Shown here piece by piece: positions 1-12,251 of a DNA stretch of 64,000 nucleotides. A model generated the notes under the pieces. The model was not told the origin of the DNA. It was given only the letters and a program-made list of their open reading frames with translations, and ran no database searches. The stretch comes from Tetrahymena thermophila SB210 (taxonomy: Eukaryota > Ciliophora > Oligohymenophorea > Hymenostomatida > Tetrahymenidae), in the NCBI RefSeq assembly GCF_000189635.1, contig NW_002476434.1, positions 1,922,001-1,986,000 of the forward strand, given 5' to 3'. Each line of letters begins with the position of its first letter. Positions within the stretch are counted from its first letter, which is position 1. A program made the translations under genes and the position numbers.

Positions 1-857
1 ACTTCATATGATGCAAATGCAAATGTTTATTATTCCTTCATTTATTAATAAAAAACTCCTGCGTCTGTATCTATATAATAATTAGTTAAAAACAGACTAG
101 CTTCCTATGGAAACTAGGATGAAGTAGATGAATAAAGGGTATTAGCTTTGTTAGAGACAGGGTTTTCAAAATTTAAAGGGTCAATTATATGATCTGATAT
201 GAATATACTTAGCTTTGTTAGGAGTAGAGATTTATCTATTTCTTCTTAAGATTTGCAAATAATTTAACTAGAAGTAGAATTTTGACACTTCTAAAAATAA
301 ACAAAAAGTTAAGAAAATTGTTTTTAATTGAAATCACCTTCAAAATAGACTTCATTCTTTTAAGAATCAAAGCAATACAAAGCTGTATAATTTAGATTCT
401 AAAAAAAATCAACTAAGTCTGGTATTTAAACATCCCTCATGCTGCATTACTTAATCGTTTTTGGATTATTCACTAATTGAATTGTTTGTTAGCCAGTAGT
501 AGGATCTTTCACAGAGATTTGAGTAAGCTAAACAGCGTTTACAGAAAATATAGTAGGATCATTAAAGAAATTAGAATTATTATCTGAAATCCCCATCATA
601 ATAATTAAATTATCTGGTCTTACATCTACTCTTTTAGGGCTATTTACAGATCTTTCTTGCATAATAACTTAAGGATTCTCTTTGAAATATAATTCCTTAC
701 CAAAAAACCAACAGCCGACTAAAAAGCTGCATAAAACAGTAAAGCTGATAAATCCGCCAAAAACAGTGTTGAATGAGTTCTTTTTTTGAAAGCTCAATTA
801 AACGCTTTGACCATATATATCTATTTATTTCAAAAATTTTGTTACTTATTACAACAT
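1..857 (-). CDS. Two-pass membrane protein, array gene 1 (partial)
   Basis: N-terminal part of the tandem family; the C-terminal part lies beyond the left edge. I read ATG at 855-857, because the codons that follow (MLQQVTKFLKQIDIYGQ) match the starts of the other array genes. The frame stays open with UAA/UAG as Gln for about 285 codons to base 1. Seen in order: a cytosolic stub with IDIYGQ, TM1 (FNTVFGGFISFTVLCSF, then CWFFGKEL), the SPKRVDVRPDNL motif near the start of the ectodomain, and the stretch NYYIDTDAGVFY near the left edge. TM2 and the tail are not visible. It is closest to the fused pseudogene at 4.75-5.85 kb, which shares many unusual bases with it. Function unknown; probably a surface or endomembrane protein of a ciliate-specific family. 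Confidence 0.85.
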
Positions 858-1889
858 CGTTTTTTTTATTCTAGCAAGCTTTTTGCTTTTTTTAGTTAAT
901 TATAAACTTTTTAGTTATAAATAAAAATTGGAAGTAAATTGAAATTATTTGATGAAAAAATCAAAGTTTTCTTTTTATTAATTTTATTTGGGAATTAATA
1001 AATATACTAAATTTTTATTTTTTTATGCTAATAAGTAAAATATTTAATATTATTAGGCAACTGCATGACAATAAATGTTACCCAAAGTATAAAGTAACAA
1101 CTGTATTTAAATTTAATTTATTTATGCTAATAAATAAAATAATTAATATTATTAGGCAACTACAAGACAAAAAATGTTACCTAAAATATAAAGTGGCAAC
1201 TGTATTAGAAATTTAATTTGTTTATGCTAATAAATAAATAAAATAATTAATATTATTAGGCAACTAGAAGACAAAAAATGTTACCCAAAATATAAAGCGA
1301 CAACTGTATATATTCATCTAAAAGTGAATAAATTTAAATAGGGATAAAAATTTTTTGTCATTTTTAGCTATTTCTCAATTTATTAGTGTCCTCAGTTTTA
1401 GCTTGACAGGTTTTAATATATATTTTTTAAGCTTTTAAAACTAAAGAATACTCGTGAATATATAAATATTGGAATTCAATTATATTATACGTCAGCAGGA
1501 AAACCAATTTTTTAAGTTCTTATTTATTCTGTATATTAAAATAAAATTAACAGCATTATTAAATAATAGGTATAAAATGAATTTATCATTATAATTTAAA
1601 TAAATTTAAATCACTCTTTATAAAAATGAATAGGAGTTAAGTGAAATATTATTAATTTAAATATTATTTAGAAGTATTATTTTGCCCTGTTAATTCATGA
1701 TATATTAAAGCTTTTCTTTTTTATAGATTATTTTTTCAGAGATAAAATTAGTGTAAAAACTTATTTAATTGTAAGAAAGAAAAATATATTTTATAAAATA
1801 AACATAATCTGAGAAAAAAAAGATTACTTTGATATAAAAAAAATAATTTTTATTAAGTCTAAATAAATAAATACGAAATTATTGTATAT
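858..1889. other. Intergenic, contains a 100-bp triplicated repeat
   Basis: This 1.03-kb gap lies between the 5' end of array gene 1 and the 3' end of array gene 2. Apart from the tandem repeat at 1,022-1,320 it is A+T-rich and without a convincing coding frame on either strand. The ordinary-code open frame at 1,025-1,216 is just the repeat read through twice. Confidence 0.7.
1022..1320. repeat. Three tandem copies of a ~100-bp unit
   Basis: Three consecutive copies start at about 1,022, 1,121 and 1,221. Each begins TTTATGCTAATAA, holds TTAATATTATTAGGCAACT, then ATGTTACC and ATAAAG, and ends CAACTGTAT followed by an A+T run. Copies 2 and 3 are most alike; copy 3 has a 4-base insertion in its TAAA run. 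The repeat is the only patch of moderate complexity in the spacer. I saw no other copy in the window. It could be a decayed satellite or a piece left from a micronuclear element; nothing shows a function. Confidence 0.85.
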
Positions 1890-4290
1890 TCATTTCTTTT
1901 TTTATTGGCTTGCTTTTTGTGATTGCTTAATGGTACTGAGATAAAGAGATTAAATATTAGCTTATTATGAAGAATCATCTTGATCAACAAAGTAAATAAA
2001 ATTATCTTCAAATAGATTTTCATCATCTGCTGATTTGTATTCAGTTTCTTTTTTTAAAATTTCTTTATTTTCTTTTGTATTATTTTGTTATATTTAATTA
2101 AAATATGGATCCATAACTTAGTCTTGTTGTTAAAATCCCCTATAAAGTCCTTTTTATCTGCTTTCAAGAGTTTACTGCTAACCTTAAAATTTTTATTATT
2201 AGAAAATGATTTATTTATTATACAAGTATAAAAGTTGAATTAATTTTCTGTAAAAATATACTTTAATTTTCTTCAGAATTATTTATACAAAAGTTATATT
2301 TGGATTTACTTATTTCCTGTATGATGCTTGGATCTATTATTTTTATCAAGTTTTAATCAATTTTAGATATTTTATTTTGATGTAAAATATTTTTAAAACT
2401 CTCTAATGCTTCTTCTGATAGCTGCCTTTCACTCTTGATTTTTCTATTTTTATTCTATTTTTTATTAATTGGGGTTTTTTTGCTTTATTATTTAGAAATA
2501 CTGCTCTTTTTTTCCTAACTTTTTTTTATTGGTGATAGATTACTTAGATTGCTATTTTAATTATTGCCATTCTCTTTATTTTCAAATTTTTCCATCTCAA
2601 TTATTTCATTTAGAATTGTTTATTAGCTAATTACAGGCTTTGGCATGTACTCAAATAGCTTTAATTGATCAGAATTAAATAAAATTTATTTCAGCTTATC
2701 AATTTCTAACAATTTATTAAAAATATAAAGAATATCAAAGTGTTCTTATATCTTTTCAATTCCTTAATCAAATAATAAGTTCTAAGTAGATAACTTTGAT
2801 TTATTTGCAAAGGCATATGCAAGAAAATTAGAAAATGAATATCTCAAAATATTATGGGTACTCTAAAAATAATATTTAGTTTTATTAATGATATTCTCAA
2901 CAAGGCTTTTCGATTCTAATTAAAGCATTTTCATTTCTGATTAATTTATATTATTCAAAGAGTTGAAGTTATTCTGGCTATTTTCTTTAGGTGAATTTGG
3001 AATTAACTATTAAGTCGCTATTGAATTTTTTTAATTTTAATTTAATAAAAAGTCTTTATTCTTTTATTTATCTTTTGTGATTAACTATTATGTTTATTAA
3101 ACTTAAATTTAATTTTTGTCTTATTTTTTGATAACTTAATCATTAAGTTAATTATTTTTATAATGATCTTTTGGTATTAAATCTACTTTGTCGCTTGAAC
3201 TCTTAAATTAATAAATTTCATCTATAATCGCCTTAAAATATTATAGCTTTGATATCCTATTAGAAAGTAAAAATCCTATCAAAACCAATATTTTAAGTAA
3301 ACCTCCTAGTTAAGCAACTACATCAGCAAATTTTAAATAAGTTCTCTTCATATAGTTTTCTTTTTGCTTTTAAAGCCTAATTATAACGTTTGCAAGAGTA
3401 TTTGGGCCCCCAAAATATGGTGTTAATGTTTGTTGCACGAAAACAAATGTGTTAATTTATTCAAGTTCCTAATAAAATATCCCTGAATCAGTGTCAATGT
3501 ATTGATTTGTAAAATAAAGGCTCATCTCTTAGGGGAAACTAGAAGACATAGAAGCATAAAGACTTATTCCTCTATTCGATATAGGATTTTTAAAATCCAA
3601 AGGATTTATAACATGGTCAGACATAAATACTCCTAGTTTAGAGAGCATTAAAGCTTTATCTATAGCTTCTTTTGGCTAACAAATAATTTAACTTGAAGTA
3701 GAGTTTTAGCATTTCTCAAAAGTAATAACTAGTTAAGAAAACTCTTATTCGTTATAATCTCCTTCAAAATAAACAGACTCTTCTTAAGTATCAAAACAAA
3801 ACAAAAGAGGGTAATTCAGTTAACTAAAGTAGCTTTTAGTGTCAGATATTCCTATATCATTTTCATTACAAAATCTTATTTTTTTATTTTAATTAACTAA
3901 CTTAATAGCTTATTAGCCTGTATTTTGATCTATATAACGAACCTATTATTATTAGATTGCCTTTACACTCATAACCGTAGGATCAGTTTTGAATGAAATG
4001 TCATCATTAGATACTCCCATCATGATAATTAGATTATCAGGTTTGACATCTATTCTTTTAGGACAGTCGACTGACCTCTCTTAGCTTACAACTGAAGGAT
4101 TTTACTTATAAATCAACTCCTTCCCAAAAAACCAACAACCTGTAATTAGCAGTATAAAAACAATCAAGCTAAACACCCCTCCAATTACCGTATTATATCT
4201 TTATTTTTTATTTAAATTTAATTATACATTCTGCCCATACATATCAAATAGTTTGAGACATTCTTCAACTTTTTATGTAAACGATCTCAT
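1890..4290 (-). CDS. Two-pass membrane protein, array gene 2
   Basis: ATG at 4,288-4,290 (MRSFTQKVEECLKLFDMYGQ). TM1 and the ectodomain follow, then MKRTYLKFADVVAQLGG and TM2 from about residue 320. A Gln/Asn-rich tail carries the conserved module (HFDILYIFNKLLEIDKLKQI, then DQLKLFEYMPKPVIS). Read unspliced, the frame hits TGA at 2,164-2,166 (708 aa), before the conserved end. The conserved end (ENLFEDNFIYFVDQDD) does exist downstream in another frame, closing at TGA 1,890-1,892. Removing a 46-bp GTATAA...GGTTAG intron at 2,178-2,223 joins the two frames exactly and gives 784 aa. The sister gene at 6.2-8.6 kb is unspliced and coding at that place, so this is either a new intron or a frameshifted allele. 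I favour the spliced model only slightly. Family function unknown. Confidence 0.8.
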
Positions 4291-4754
4291 ATTATTATTA
4301 TGATTAACTTATTATTATTTTATTAACTTACTTACCCACCAAACAATTTACTTTATTTAATTTTCTATTTATTTATTTATCTTTATTTTTGTTTCAAAAT
4401 AATAAACAAAAATAAGTTTTATCTCATGCATTAAAATTTGCAAAAAAAAAATTCGAAAAATAGCTTTTAAGTTATTTTTGGTTTATTCTTAGATTTTTAA
4501 AATTAGAGATACAGCTAGCTTCAATATAATTTTTTTAAATTTTTACAATTTTTTTTTCAATTAAAAAATGAAATAATTTTCTTTTTATGAGTTTGTTTCT
4601 AAAATTAAAAAAAAATATTTAATAAAATTTAATTTTTTTAAACTTTTTAAGATTATTTAAAAATGTGATAGCTAACTAAAGAAAAATAATAATTGTAAAT
4701 CAATCAAGGAATAAATAAATGAATGAATAAATGATTGTTAATTTAATTTGAATA
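4291..4754. other. Intergenic, duplicated spacer
   Basis: Spacer upstream of array gene 2. Its first ~130 bases resemble the sequence upstream of array gene 3 (8,606-8,730), with the same run of TTA/ATT triplets and TTTATTTATCTT. Its last ~190 bases resemble 9,560-9,740, just downstream of array gene 4 (shared landmark AATGTGATAGCT, then TAAATAAATGAA repeats). No coding frame seen. The similarity shows that spacers were duplicated together with the genes. Confidence 0.7.
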
Positions 4755-5845
4755 AAAAGGGTAAACAAACTTAGGTTTTAACTTTCTTCTTTTTAGTATT
4801 TCTTAAAATTGAAGTCAAAGTATTTTTTTTGTCATACTTAATCAAATTAAAAACTTCTGCTTTTATTCTAAAAGAAAGACTAAAAAATTTATTATTTGTA
4901 TTTTATGATTGTCATTTATTTTTTAGTTGAGTTTTAATTAAATTTGATGACGTTTCGAAATTTAAAAATGAGTGAATTTGTAATGTATTTTTTTTATATA
5001 ACTATTAAAAGATAATAAGATTATTATTTTTATTAGATTCTCATCTATAAATTTTGATAGTTTTAATTTAAAAAAATCCTCCATCTGTACCTATATAATA
5101 ATAATTAGTTAAGAATAAATAAGTTTTTAAGGAAACTAAGATGAAGCGACTGAGTAAAGGCTAATTTCTCAATTAAAAATTTATATTACAAAATTTAAAG
5201 GGTCAATTATATGATCTGACATGAAAATACTAAGATTTGTTAAAAGTAGAATTTAATCATTTCTTTTGAAGACTTACAAATAATTTAACTAGAAGTAGAA
5301 TTTTTGCATTTCTAAAAATAAACATTCAGTTAAGAAAAAGTTTTTTAATTGAAATCACCTTCAAATTAAACCTGATACTTCTAAATATCGAAGCATTAGT
5401 GCATAGAAGTGTAATTCAATTTCTAAAAATAACCTAGTAAATCAGATGGATTACTTAATTGTTTTTGTATTTTTCACTAATTTTATTGTTTATTTGTCTG
5501 TAAGAGGATCTTAAATAAAAATTTGAATTAGTTGAACAGCATTTACAGAAAATTTAATAGGGTCATAAATGTATTGGGCATTATTATTAGCAATTCTCAT
5601 CATAAAATTAAATTGTCTGTTTTAAAATCTATTGTTTTTTTCATTACAGATCTTTCTTGCATGATTATTAATTTAAGCACTTGTTTTAAACAACTCTTTT
5701 CCAAAAAATCAGCAAACTACTAAGAAGTAGATTAAAACAATAAAGCTGATACATCCTCCAAACACTGCTTTGTATCAATTTTTTTCTGAAATATCAATTA
5801 AATACTTTAACCATATATTTCTAGTTATTTAAAAATTCTTTGAAT
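4755..5845 (-). pseudogene. Fused, decayed copy of the two-pass membrane family
   Basis: Two pieces of the family are joined. The left piece (about 4,755-5,075) matches the far C-terminal coding part of array gene 4 (9,940-10,240; shared CTTCTGCTTTTATTCTAAAA). The right piece (about 5,080-5,845) matches the N-terminal half of array gene 1, including the ATATATGGTTAAAGTATTTAAT start region and the ectodomain. TM2 and most of the tail are missing at the join near 5,075-5,085, where both parents share an A+T-rich AATTTAAAA-like stretch. The frame is already broken around the YGQ/TM1 start and does not stay open after it, so this is not a working gene. It is best read as an unequal-crossover or deletion product within the array. 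Confidence 0.8.
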
Positions 5846-6154
5846 CTTTTTATGATCTTCTTATTGAATTCTTTATAATAATTGTTGAATTTTTTAATAA
5901 ATTAATTAGATGGTTAGAATTTACTACATAATAAATTACTATATTTTAAATGTAAAAATGTTAAGAATATCTAAATTAGCTAATCTTATAAATACATAAA
6001 TAATAAATTGATATTGATGAAGACAATATGAAATAAAAACTAGCATTTTAAATTAAATTCTTATATATTTATGAAAGATAAGTTAAATATCTTTATTTAG
6101 ATCAGTGATTGCAGATTTTTTAAAAATTTAATAGAAATTAATTTAAAATTTTTT
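5846..6154. other. Short intergenic spacer
   Basis: About 310 bases between the pseudogene and the 3' end of array gene 3. A+T-rich, no gene or clear signal seen. Confidence 0.6.
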
Positions 6155-8605
6155 TCATAAATAAATAAATATGAAATATTTGTATTTATTTATTAATTAA
6201 TTAATTAATTATTCATTTCTTTTTTATTTAGTTATTTTTTGCGATTTCTTAATAGCACTGAGATAAATAGATTAGATATTAGCTGATTAGGAAATATCAT
6301 CTTAATCAACGAAATAAATAAAATTATCTTCAAATAGATCATTTTCATCTGCTTATTTATGTCCTGTTAATGTTTTTAATATCTCTTTAATATCATTTTG
6401 TTAGATTTAATTATAATATGGATCTATAACTTCGTCTTAGTTTTTAAATCCACTTTAAAGTTTTTTAACTTTGCCTTTTTATCTGCATTCAAAATTCTAC
6501 TACTATCCTTGACATTTTTAGTTATTAGAAAATGATTTATACTAAATACTTGAATTGCTTTTGTGTAGAGAAAATGTGCTTTCAATATCTTCAGAATTAT
6601 TTAAACAAAAGTTATATTTGGATTAATTTATTTCCTAAATGATGCTTGGATCTATTATTTTTATCAAGCTTTAATCTACTTTAGATATTTTATTTTACTG
6701 TAAAATGTTTTTGAGACCTTCTAATGCTTCTTCTGATAGTTGCCTTTCGCTTTTAATTTTTCTATTTCTAGTTTAATTTGTATTAATTGCGGTTTTTTTA
6801 CTTACTTATTTAGAAATGCTGGTCTTTTTTTCCTGACTTTTTTTTATAGGTGATAGGCTACTTAAATTGTTATTTTAATTATTAAGATTCTCTTTATTTT
6901 CAAAATTATTCATCACTATCTTTTCATTTAGAATTGTTTATTAGCTGATTACAGGCTTTGGCATGTACTCAAATAGCTTTAATTGATCAGAATTAAATAA
7001 AATTTACTTCATCTTATCTATTTCAAACAATTTATTAAAAATAAAAAGAATATCAAAGTTTTCTTATATTTTTTCAATTCCTTAATCAAATAATAAGTTC
7101 TAAGTCGATAACTTTGATTTATTTGCAAAGGCATATGCAAGAAAATTAGAAAATGAATATCTCAAAATATTATGGGTACTCTAAAAATAATGTTTTGTTT
7201 TATTGATGATATACTCAATTAGGTTTTTTGATTCAAGTTAAAACATTTTAATTTCTGATTAATTCATATTATTTAAAGAATTGCAGTTATTATGGCTTTT
7301 TTGAAGAGGTGAATTTTGAGTTAATTAATGAATTGGTGTTGAATTTTTTTAAAATTGATTTAACACAAAGCTTTTATTCTTTTATTTACCTTTCGTCAGC
7401 TATTATGTTAATTAAATTTAAATTTAATTTGGGTTCTATTTTGTGATAATTTAATTATTAGATTAATCAATTTTAGATTAGTCTTTTGGAATTAAATCAA
7501 CTTTATCACTTGAACTCTTAAATTGATAAATTTCATCTATAATTGCCTTAAAGTAGTATAGCTTTGATATTCTATTAGAAATTAAAAATCCTATTAATAC
7601 CAGTATTTTAAGTAAACCTCCTATTTGAGCAACTACATCAGCAAGTTTTAAATAACTTCTCTTCATATAGTTTTCTTTTTGCTTTTAAAGCCTTATTATA
7701 ACTCTAGCGAGAGTATTTGGGCTGCTAAAATATGGTGTTATTGTTTGTTGCATGAAAACAAATGTACTAATTTATTCAATTTCCTAATAAAATACCCCTT
7801 AATCAGTGTCTATGTACTGATTTGTAAAATAAAGACTCATCTCTTAGGGGAAACTCGAAGAAGTTGAAGCATAAAGACTAATTCCTCTGTTCGATATAGG
7901 ATTTTTAAAATTCAAAGGGTTGATAACATGATCAGACATAAACACTCCTACTTTAGAGAGCATTAAAGTCTAATCTATAACTTCTTTTGGCTAACAAATA
8001 ATTTAACTTGAAGTAGAGTTTTAGCACTTGTCAAAGTAAACAATTAATTAAGAAAACTCTTATTGGTTAAAATCTCCTTCAAAATAAACAGGTTATTCTG
8101 AAGTATCAAAACAATACAAGACAGGGTAATTTAGTTGTGTAAAGTAGCTTTTTGTGTCAGATATTCCTATGTCATTTTCATTGCATAATCTTATTTTTCT
8201 GTTTTAATTAACTAACTTTATACTTGACAATCCTGTATTTTGATCAATATAACTAACCTGTTATTATTAAATTGCATTTACAGTAAAAAGTCTAGGATCA
8301 GAGAAGTATTAAGCGTTAGCATTAGCAACTCCCATCATAATAATCAGATTATCAGGCTTGACATCTATTCTTTTAGGACAGTCGACTGGTCTCTCCTAGC
8401 TTATGACTGAAGGATTTTATTTATAAATCAGCTCCTTTCCAAAAAACCAGCAACCTATAAGTAGTAGTGTAAATACAAGCAAGCTAAGCACCCCTCCAAT
8501 AACAGTGTTATATTTTTACTTTTTATTTAAATTCAATTATACATTCTACCCATATATATCAAATATTTTGAGATAATCTTCAAGTTTTTATGTGACTGAT
8601 CTCAT
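6155..8605 (-). CDS. Two-pass membrane protein, array gene 3
   Basis: A single open frame of 817 codons (816 aa) from ATG 8,603-8,605 to TGA 6,155-6,157. It begins MRSVTQKLEDYLKIFDIYGQ and is the sister of array gene 2 (similar along the whole length and in the flanks). TM1 lies near residues 31-53. The ectodomain carries the RPDNLIIMMGV-type motif and four Cys. MKRSYLKLADVVAQIGG starts at residue 314, and TM2 runs to about 345 (LLKILVLIGFLIS). The cytosolic tail has the NFDILFIFNKLFEIDKMKQI / DQLKLFEYMPKPVIS module and the late motif NDLFEDNFIYFVDQDD. Compared with gene 2, one base is missing in the A-run before the usual stop, so the protein runs on for about 20 extra residues. Function not known. 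Confidence 0.88.
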
Positions 8606-9812
8606 GCTATTATTATTATTTAGTTTTTTACTTACTTACCTTTCTGTTTATTTACTGATTTAATTTTCTTTTAATTTATTTATCTTATTTTTTTTATTAT
8701 TATTTTGAATTAAAAACAAATTTTTTATCTTTTAGAAAAATTTATATATTAAAAATTTTGTTAATTAAAGCTTTCATTTAAGTTTTTTTTGTTTCATTTA
8801 TTAGTTTTCTAAAATTAGATCTTCCTTTTAAAAATAATTTTTATAAGCTAAATTGCTAATAGTTTAATAAAATTTAGATTAAATTCCATAACCTCAATCT
8901 ACATTTAGAGTTTGAGATTGTTTTCAAAAAAATAAATTTCAGTCATTTTAGAAAACTAAAATATTATCATTAATATATACAGATTAAATGATTAAACAAA
9001 GCTAGTAGATTTTGCTTTTATTGATATTTCTATATTATAGAAAGATTATATTTCATTCAAGGCTTATTTGAATTATTTTGAAGAGATAATAAATCAAAAT
9101 AATATAATTTTTTTTAACAAAAATCATATTTTATTATCAAGTATTATAATGAATATTATTAGATCAAAGTATTAAAATAAATTTGAGTTATTAATAAACA
9201 AAATATGTTAAAAATAAAATTAATCAAATAGATTTCATTTTAAATTCTTGATTTAGGACCAAAAAATAAATAAAAAATTTGATAAATAAATATTAAAAGT
9301 AATTAAAAAATAATTTGTTTTTTCGTTAAATAAAACTATTCCTGAAATTTCTTTTACTCATTTTTAATTAATTCTTAAAATTGAAAAATTTCTGGTCATT
9401 TATTTAATATTTTTAACTCCAAAAAATAATTTTACACAATTATCTATTGAATATTTGATAAGTGATTTTTAATATTTATATTTCAATGATTCTTTAGGAA
9501 ATTAAAATTTTTTTTTATTATAGCTAAAAACTTTCACATATTTGTTTTAAAATTTTATATAAAATAGCTTTTATTATATGAATTTTTAAAATTAAAAAAA
9601 ATTACAACAAATAAAATATATTTAACTAATTTTTTAATAAATTTTTAATATTGTTTAAGAATGTGATAGCTTAAAAAAATAAATAAATTTCGATAAATCT
9701 ATCAATAAATAAATAAATGAATAAATAAGTGAATAAGGGATAATTTAATTTGAAAAAAAATATAGACTTATGAATTAAATTTTTATTTATGATTTTTTAA
9801 ATAGTCTTTTAG
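8606..9812. other. Intergenic 1.2 kb
   Basis: Spacer between array genes 3 and 4. The end near 8,606 resembles the sequence upstream of array gene 2. The part at 9,560-9,740 resembles 4,560-4,750 and carries TAAATAAATGAATAAATAAG-like short repeats. No reading frame with family or other protein features was seen in the middle. Confidence 0.65.
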
Positions 9813-12251
9813 TCAACTTTCAGTATTTTTTTATCTTATTTTGGGTGAGAGTAATATTTTTTAAGTGCTTTAGTTTGGAGATTAAATATTGTTTTGATAG
9901 GATTAATCTTCACAATTAATAAAATAGATTTAATTTTCTTCAAACACACTTAAATTTTAACTTTCTTCTTTTTAGTTTTTGTTAAAAATGAATTCAAAGT
10001 TTTTTTTCTGTTCAATTTAATCAAATTAAAAACTTCTGCTTTTATTCTAAAAGAAAAGACTAGAGCCTTTATTAATTATATTTTATTATTGTTATTTATT
10101 TTCTAATTGAATTTTAATTATATTTTATGAAGTTTCGAAATTTTACTGAGTTTGTTATGCATTTTTTTCATAAAACTCTTAAAAGATATTAGGATCTATT
10201 ATTTTTATTAGATTCTCATCTATTTTAGATAATTTATTCTAATTTAAAATATTTATGAGTCCACTGTAAGCTTCTTAAGCTATTAAAGTTTCACATGATT
10301 AATTTTGTTAATTAAACTATCTTGATTAGCTACTTTCTTGTGATTTTTCTGAAAATTCATTTTCATTATTTTAATTGTTTACCTTCTAATTATTTCTATT
10401 ATCATTTTAAATATTTTGCTTATTATTTTTACTTTCAGTTTTATAGTTTTCTTTTTCTTTGATTAGCATTTAAGGACTCTCATTTTTATTTAAGCAATTA
10501 GATTGATAATTATCTTAAATTTATTTATTTTCAATTTATAGTTATCCATCACTTATTAGTGGTTTAGGCATATAATCGAATAGCTTTAGTTAATTTTTAT
10601 TAAGTAAAATTTATTTTAATTTGTCTATTTCGTGTAATTTGTTAAAAATGTACAAGATATCAAAGTTTTGATTGATTTTATTAATTCCTTAATCAAGTAA
10701 TTATCTTCTTTTGTAAATGAAATTTGCATTAGGCATAAAGGCATGAGCAAAATAATGATTAAATTTGTATTTAATTTTGCTATGAGTACTTTAAAAGTAA
10801 TTCTTTGCACTAGAAAGAATCTAATCTATAAAGTTTTTGTTGTTTGAAATTTAAGTTTATTATTAATTTTAAAATTGATTTTATTATACAAAACTTTTTA
10901 AGATTTTATTTGGTGAATTTGGAGTTATTGAATTTAGATTTTATTATGTTATTTATGTTTCTTGTTGTATTTTTTTTAATTATATTTCATCTTCCTTCTT
11001 CTTTTTTGATTAGCTATTATTATCATTTTGATTCGAAAATAACTCTAACTATTAATTTAATTATTCCTTTTCGAGCTTATTTTTAGGGTTTAAGTTGGTA
11101 TCCTATTTTTTTTTTGAATTTATACTCAAATTACTATGTCTTTAAGACATTATGGTTTTATCATCAATTATTTGGAATTAGTATACTTCATCTATGATTG
11201 CCTTTAAATAGTAAATCTTTGTAATTGGATTAGATATTATAAATCCTACAATTAAAAGAATTTTAAGCAGACCGCCAATCTGAGCAATAACATCTGCAAT
11301 CTTCAAATATTTCCTTTGCATGTAGCTCTCCTTCTGCTTCTGCATCCTAAAATTCATAGCTATTATAACATCGGGATCTCCAAAAAATGGAGAAACTACT
11401 TATGAGGTAAAGATGAAACTATTTTATGTTTAAATGTCTTCATAAAATACTCCTGCATCAGTTTAGATGTAGTAATTTGTAAAATAGAAAGTAGCTTGCT
11501 GAGGGAATTGCGATGATGTGACAGAAACGAGATTTATCCCTCTGTCAGATATTGGATTTAAAAAATCTAAGGGATTAATAACATGATCTGAAGCAAACAA
11601 GCTTATCCTGTTGTTTGCAAGGTTTTTATCAATTTCTTCTTTAGATTTACAAATAATTTAGCTAGAAGTAGAATTTTTGCATTTTTCAAAGAAGACAAAC
11701 AATTGTGAATACTTTTCTTGATTGAAATCACCTTCAATATAAACTTCATCATCTTTGGTATCAAAGCAGTACTATGCTCCAATATTGATAGTTGAGAAAT
11801 ATTTTTTTAAGTTCAGTATTCCAACATCATTTTAATTGCAAATCCTAATCTTTTTAGGTGTGTTAATAAGCTGGATTGTCCTGTTTCCAGTAGTTTAGTC
11901 ATACTGAGCTATTTAAGTTTATTAAATAGCTCTTACTTAAAATAGCGAAGGATCAGTGAAGTATTGACCTTAGAAATTAGAAACTCCCATCATTAAAATG
12001 AGATTATCAGGTCTTATGTCTATTCTTTTAGGACAATCAACGGGCCTTTCAGAGCTAATTACTGAAGGACTCTATTTGTATATTAACTCTTTTCCAAAAA
12101 ACCAGCAGCCTACACAAAATAAGCAAAAAATTGTTAAACTGATAACTCCACCAAAAACTGTGTTGTATTTATTTCTTTGGTAAAAGTTCAGTTTGATTTC
12201 TTAACCATATACATCAATTTACTTAAAGATTTTTTCTAAGTTGAATCCCAT
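9813..12251 (-). CDS. Two-pass membrane protein, array gene 4
   Basis: Followed codon by codon over the whole C-terminal half: one frame of 813 codons (812 aa), ATG 12,249-12,251 to TGA 9,813-9,815. Start MGFNLEKIFKQIDVYGQ; TM1 near residues 31-52 (TVFGGVISLTIFCLFCVGC), then WFFGKELI. The ectodomain (about 53-310) has CPKRIDIRPDNL and four Cys (RICNQ, YCFD, FEKCKN, IICK). MQRKYLKIADVIAQIGGLL starts at residue 311, and TM2 runs to about 342. The tail of about 470 residues, very rich in Gln and Asn, holds NFDILYIFNKLHEIDKLKQI, DQLKLFDYMPKPLIS, SKIDENLIKIIDP and FEENQIYFINCED. Its C-terminal coding part was copied into the pseudogene at 4.75-5.08 kb. Function unknown. Confidence 0.9.

Noticed and set aside
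10844-11086. 80-codon plus-strand frame, Phe/Leu/Ile-rich, looking like a membrane peptide
   Set aside because: It is the complement of the Lys/Asn/Gln-rich tail of array gene 4, which reads in one frame through it.
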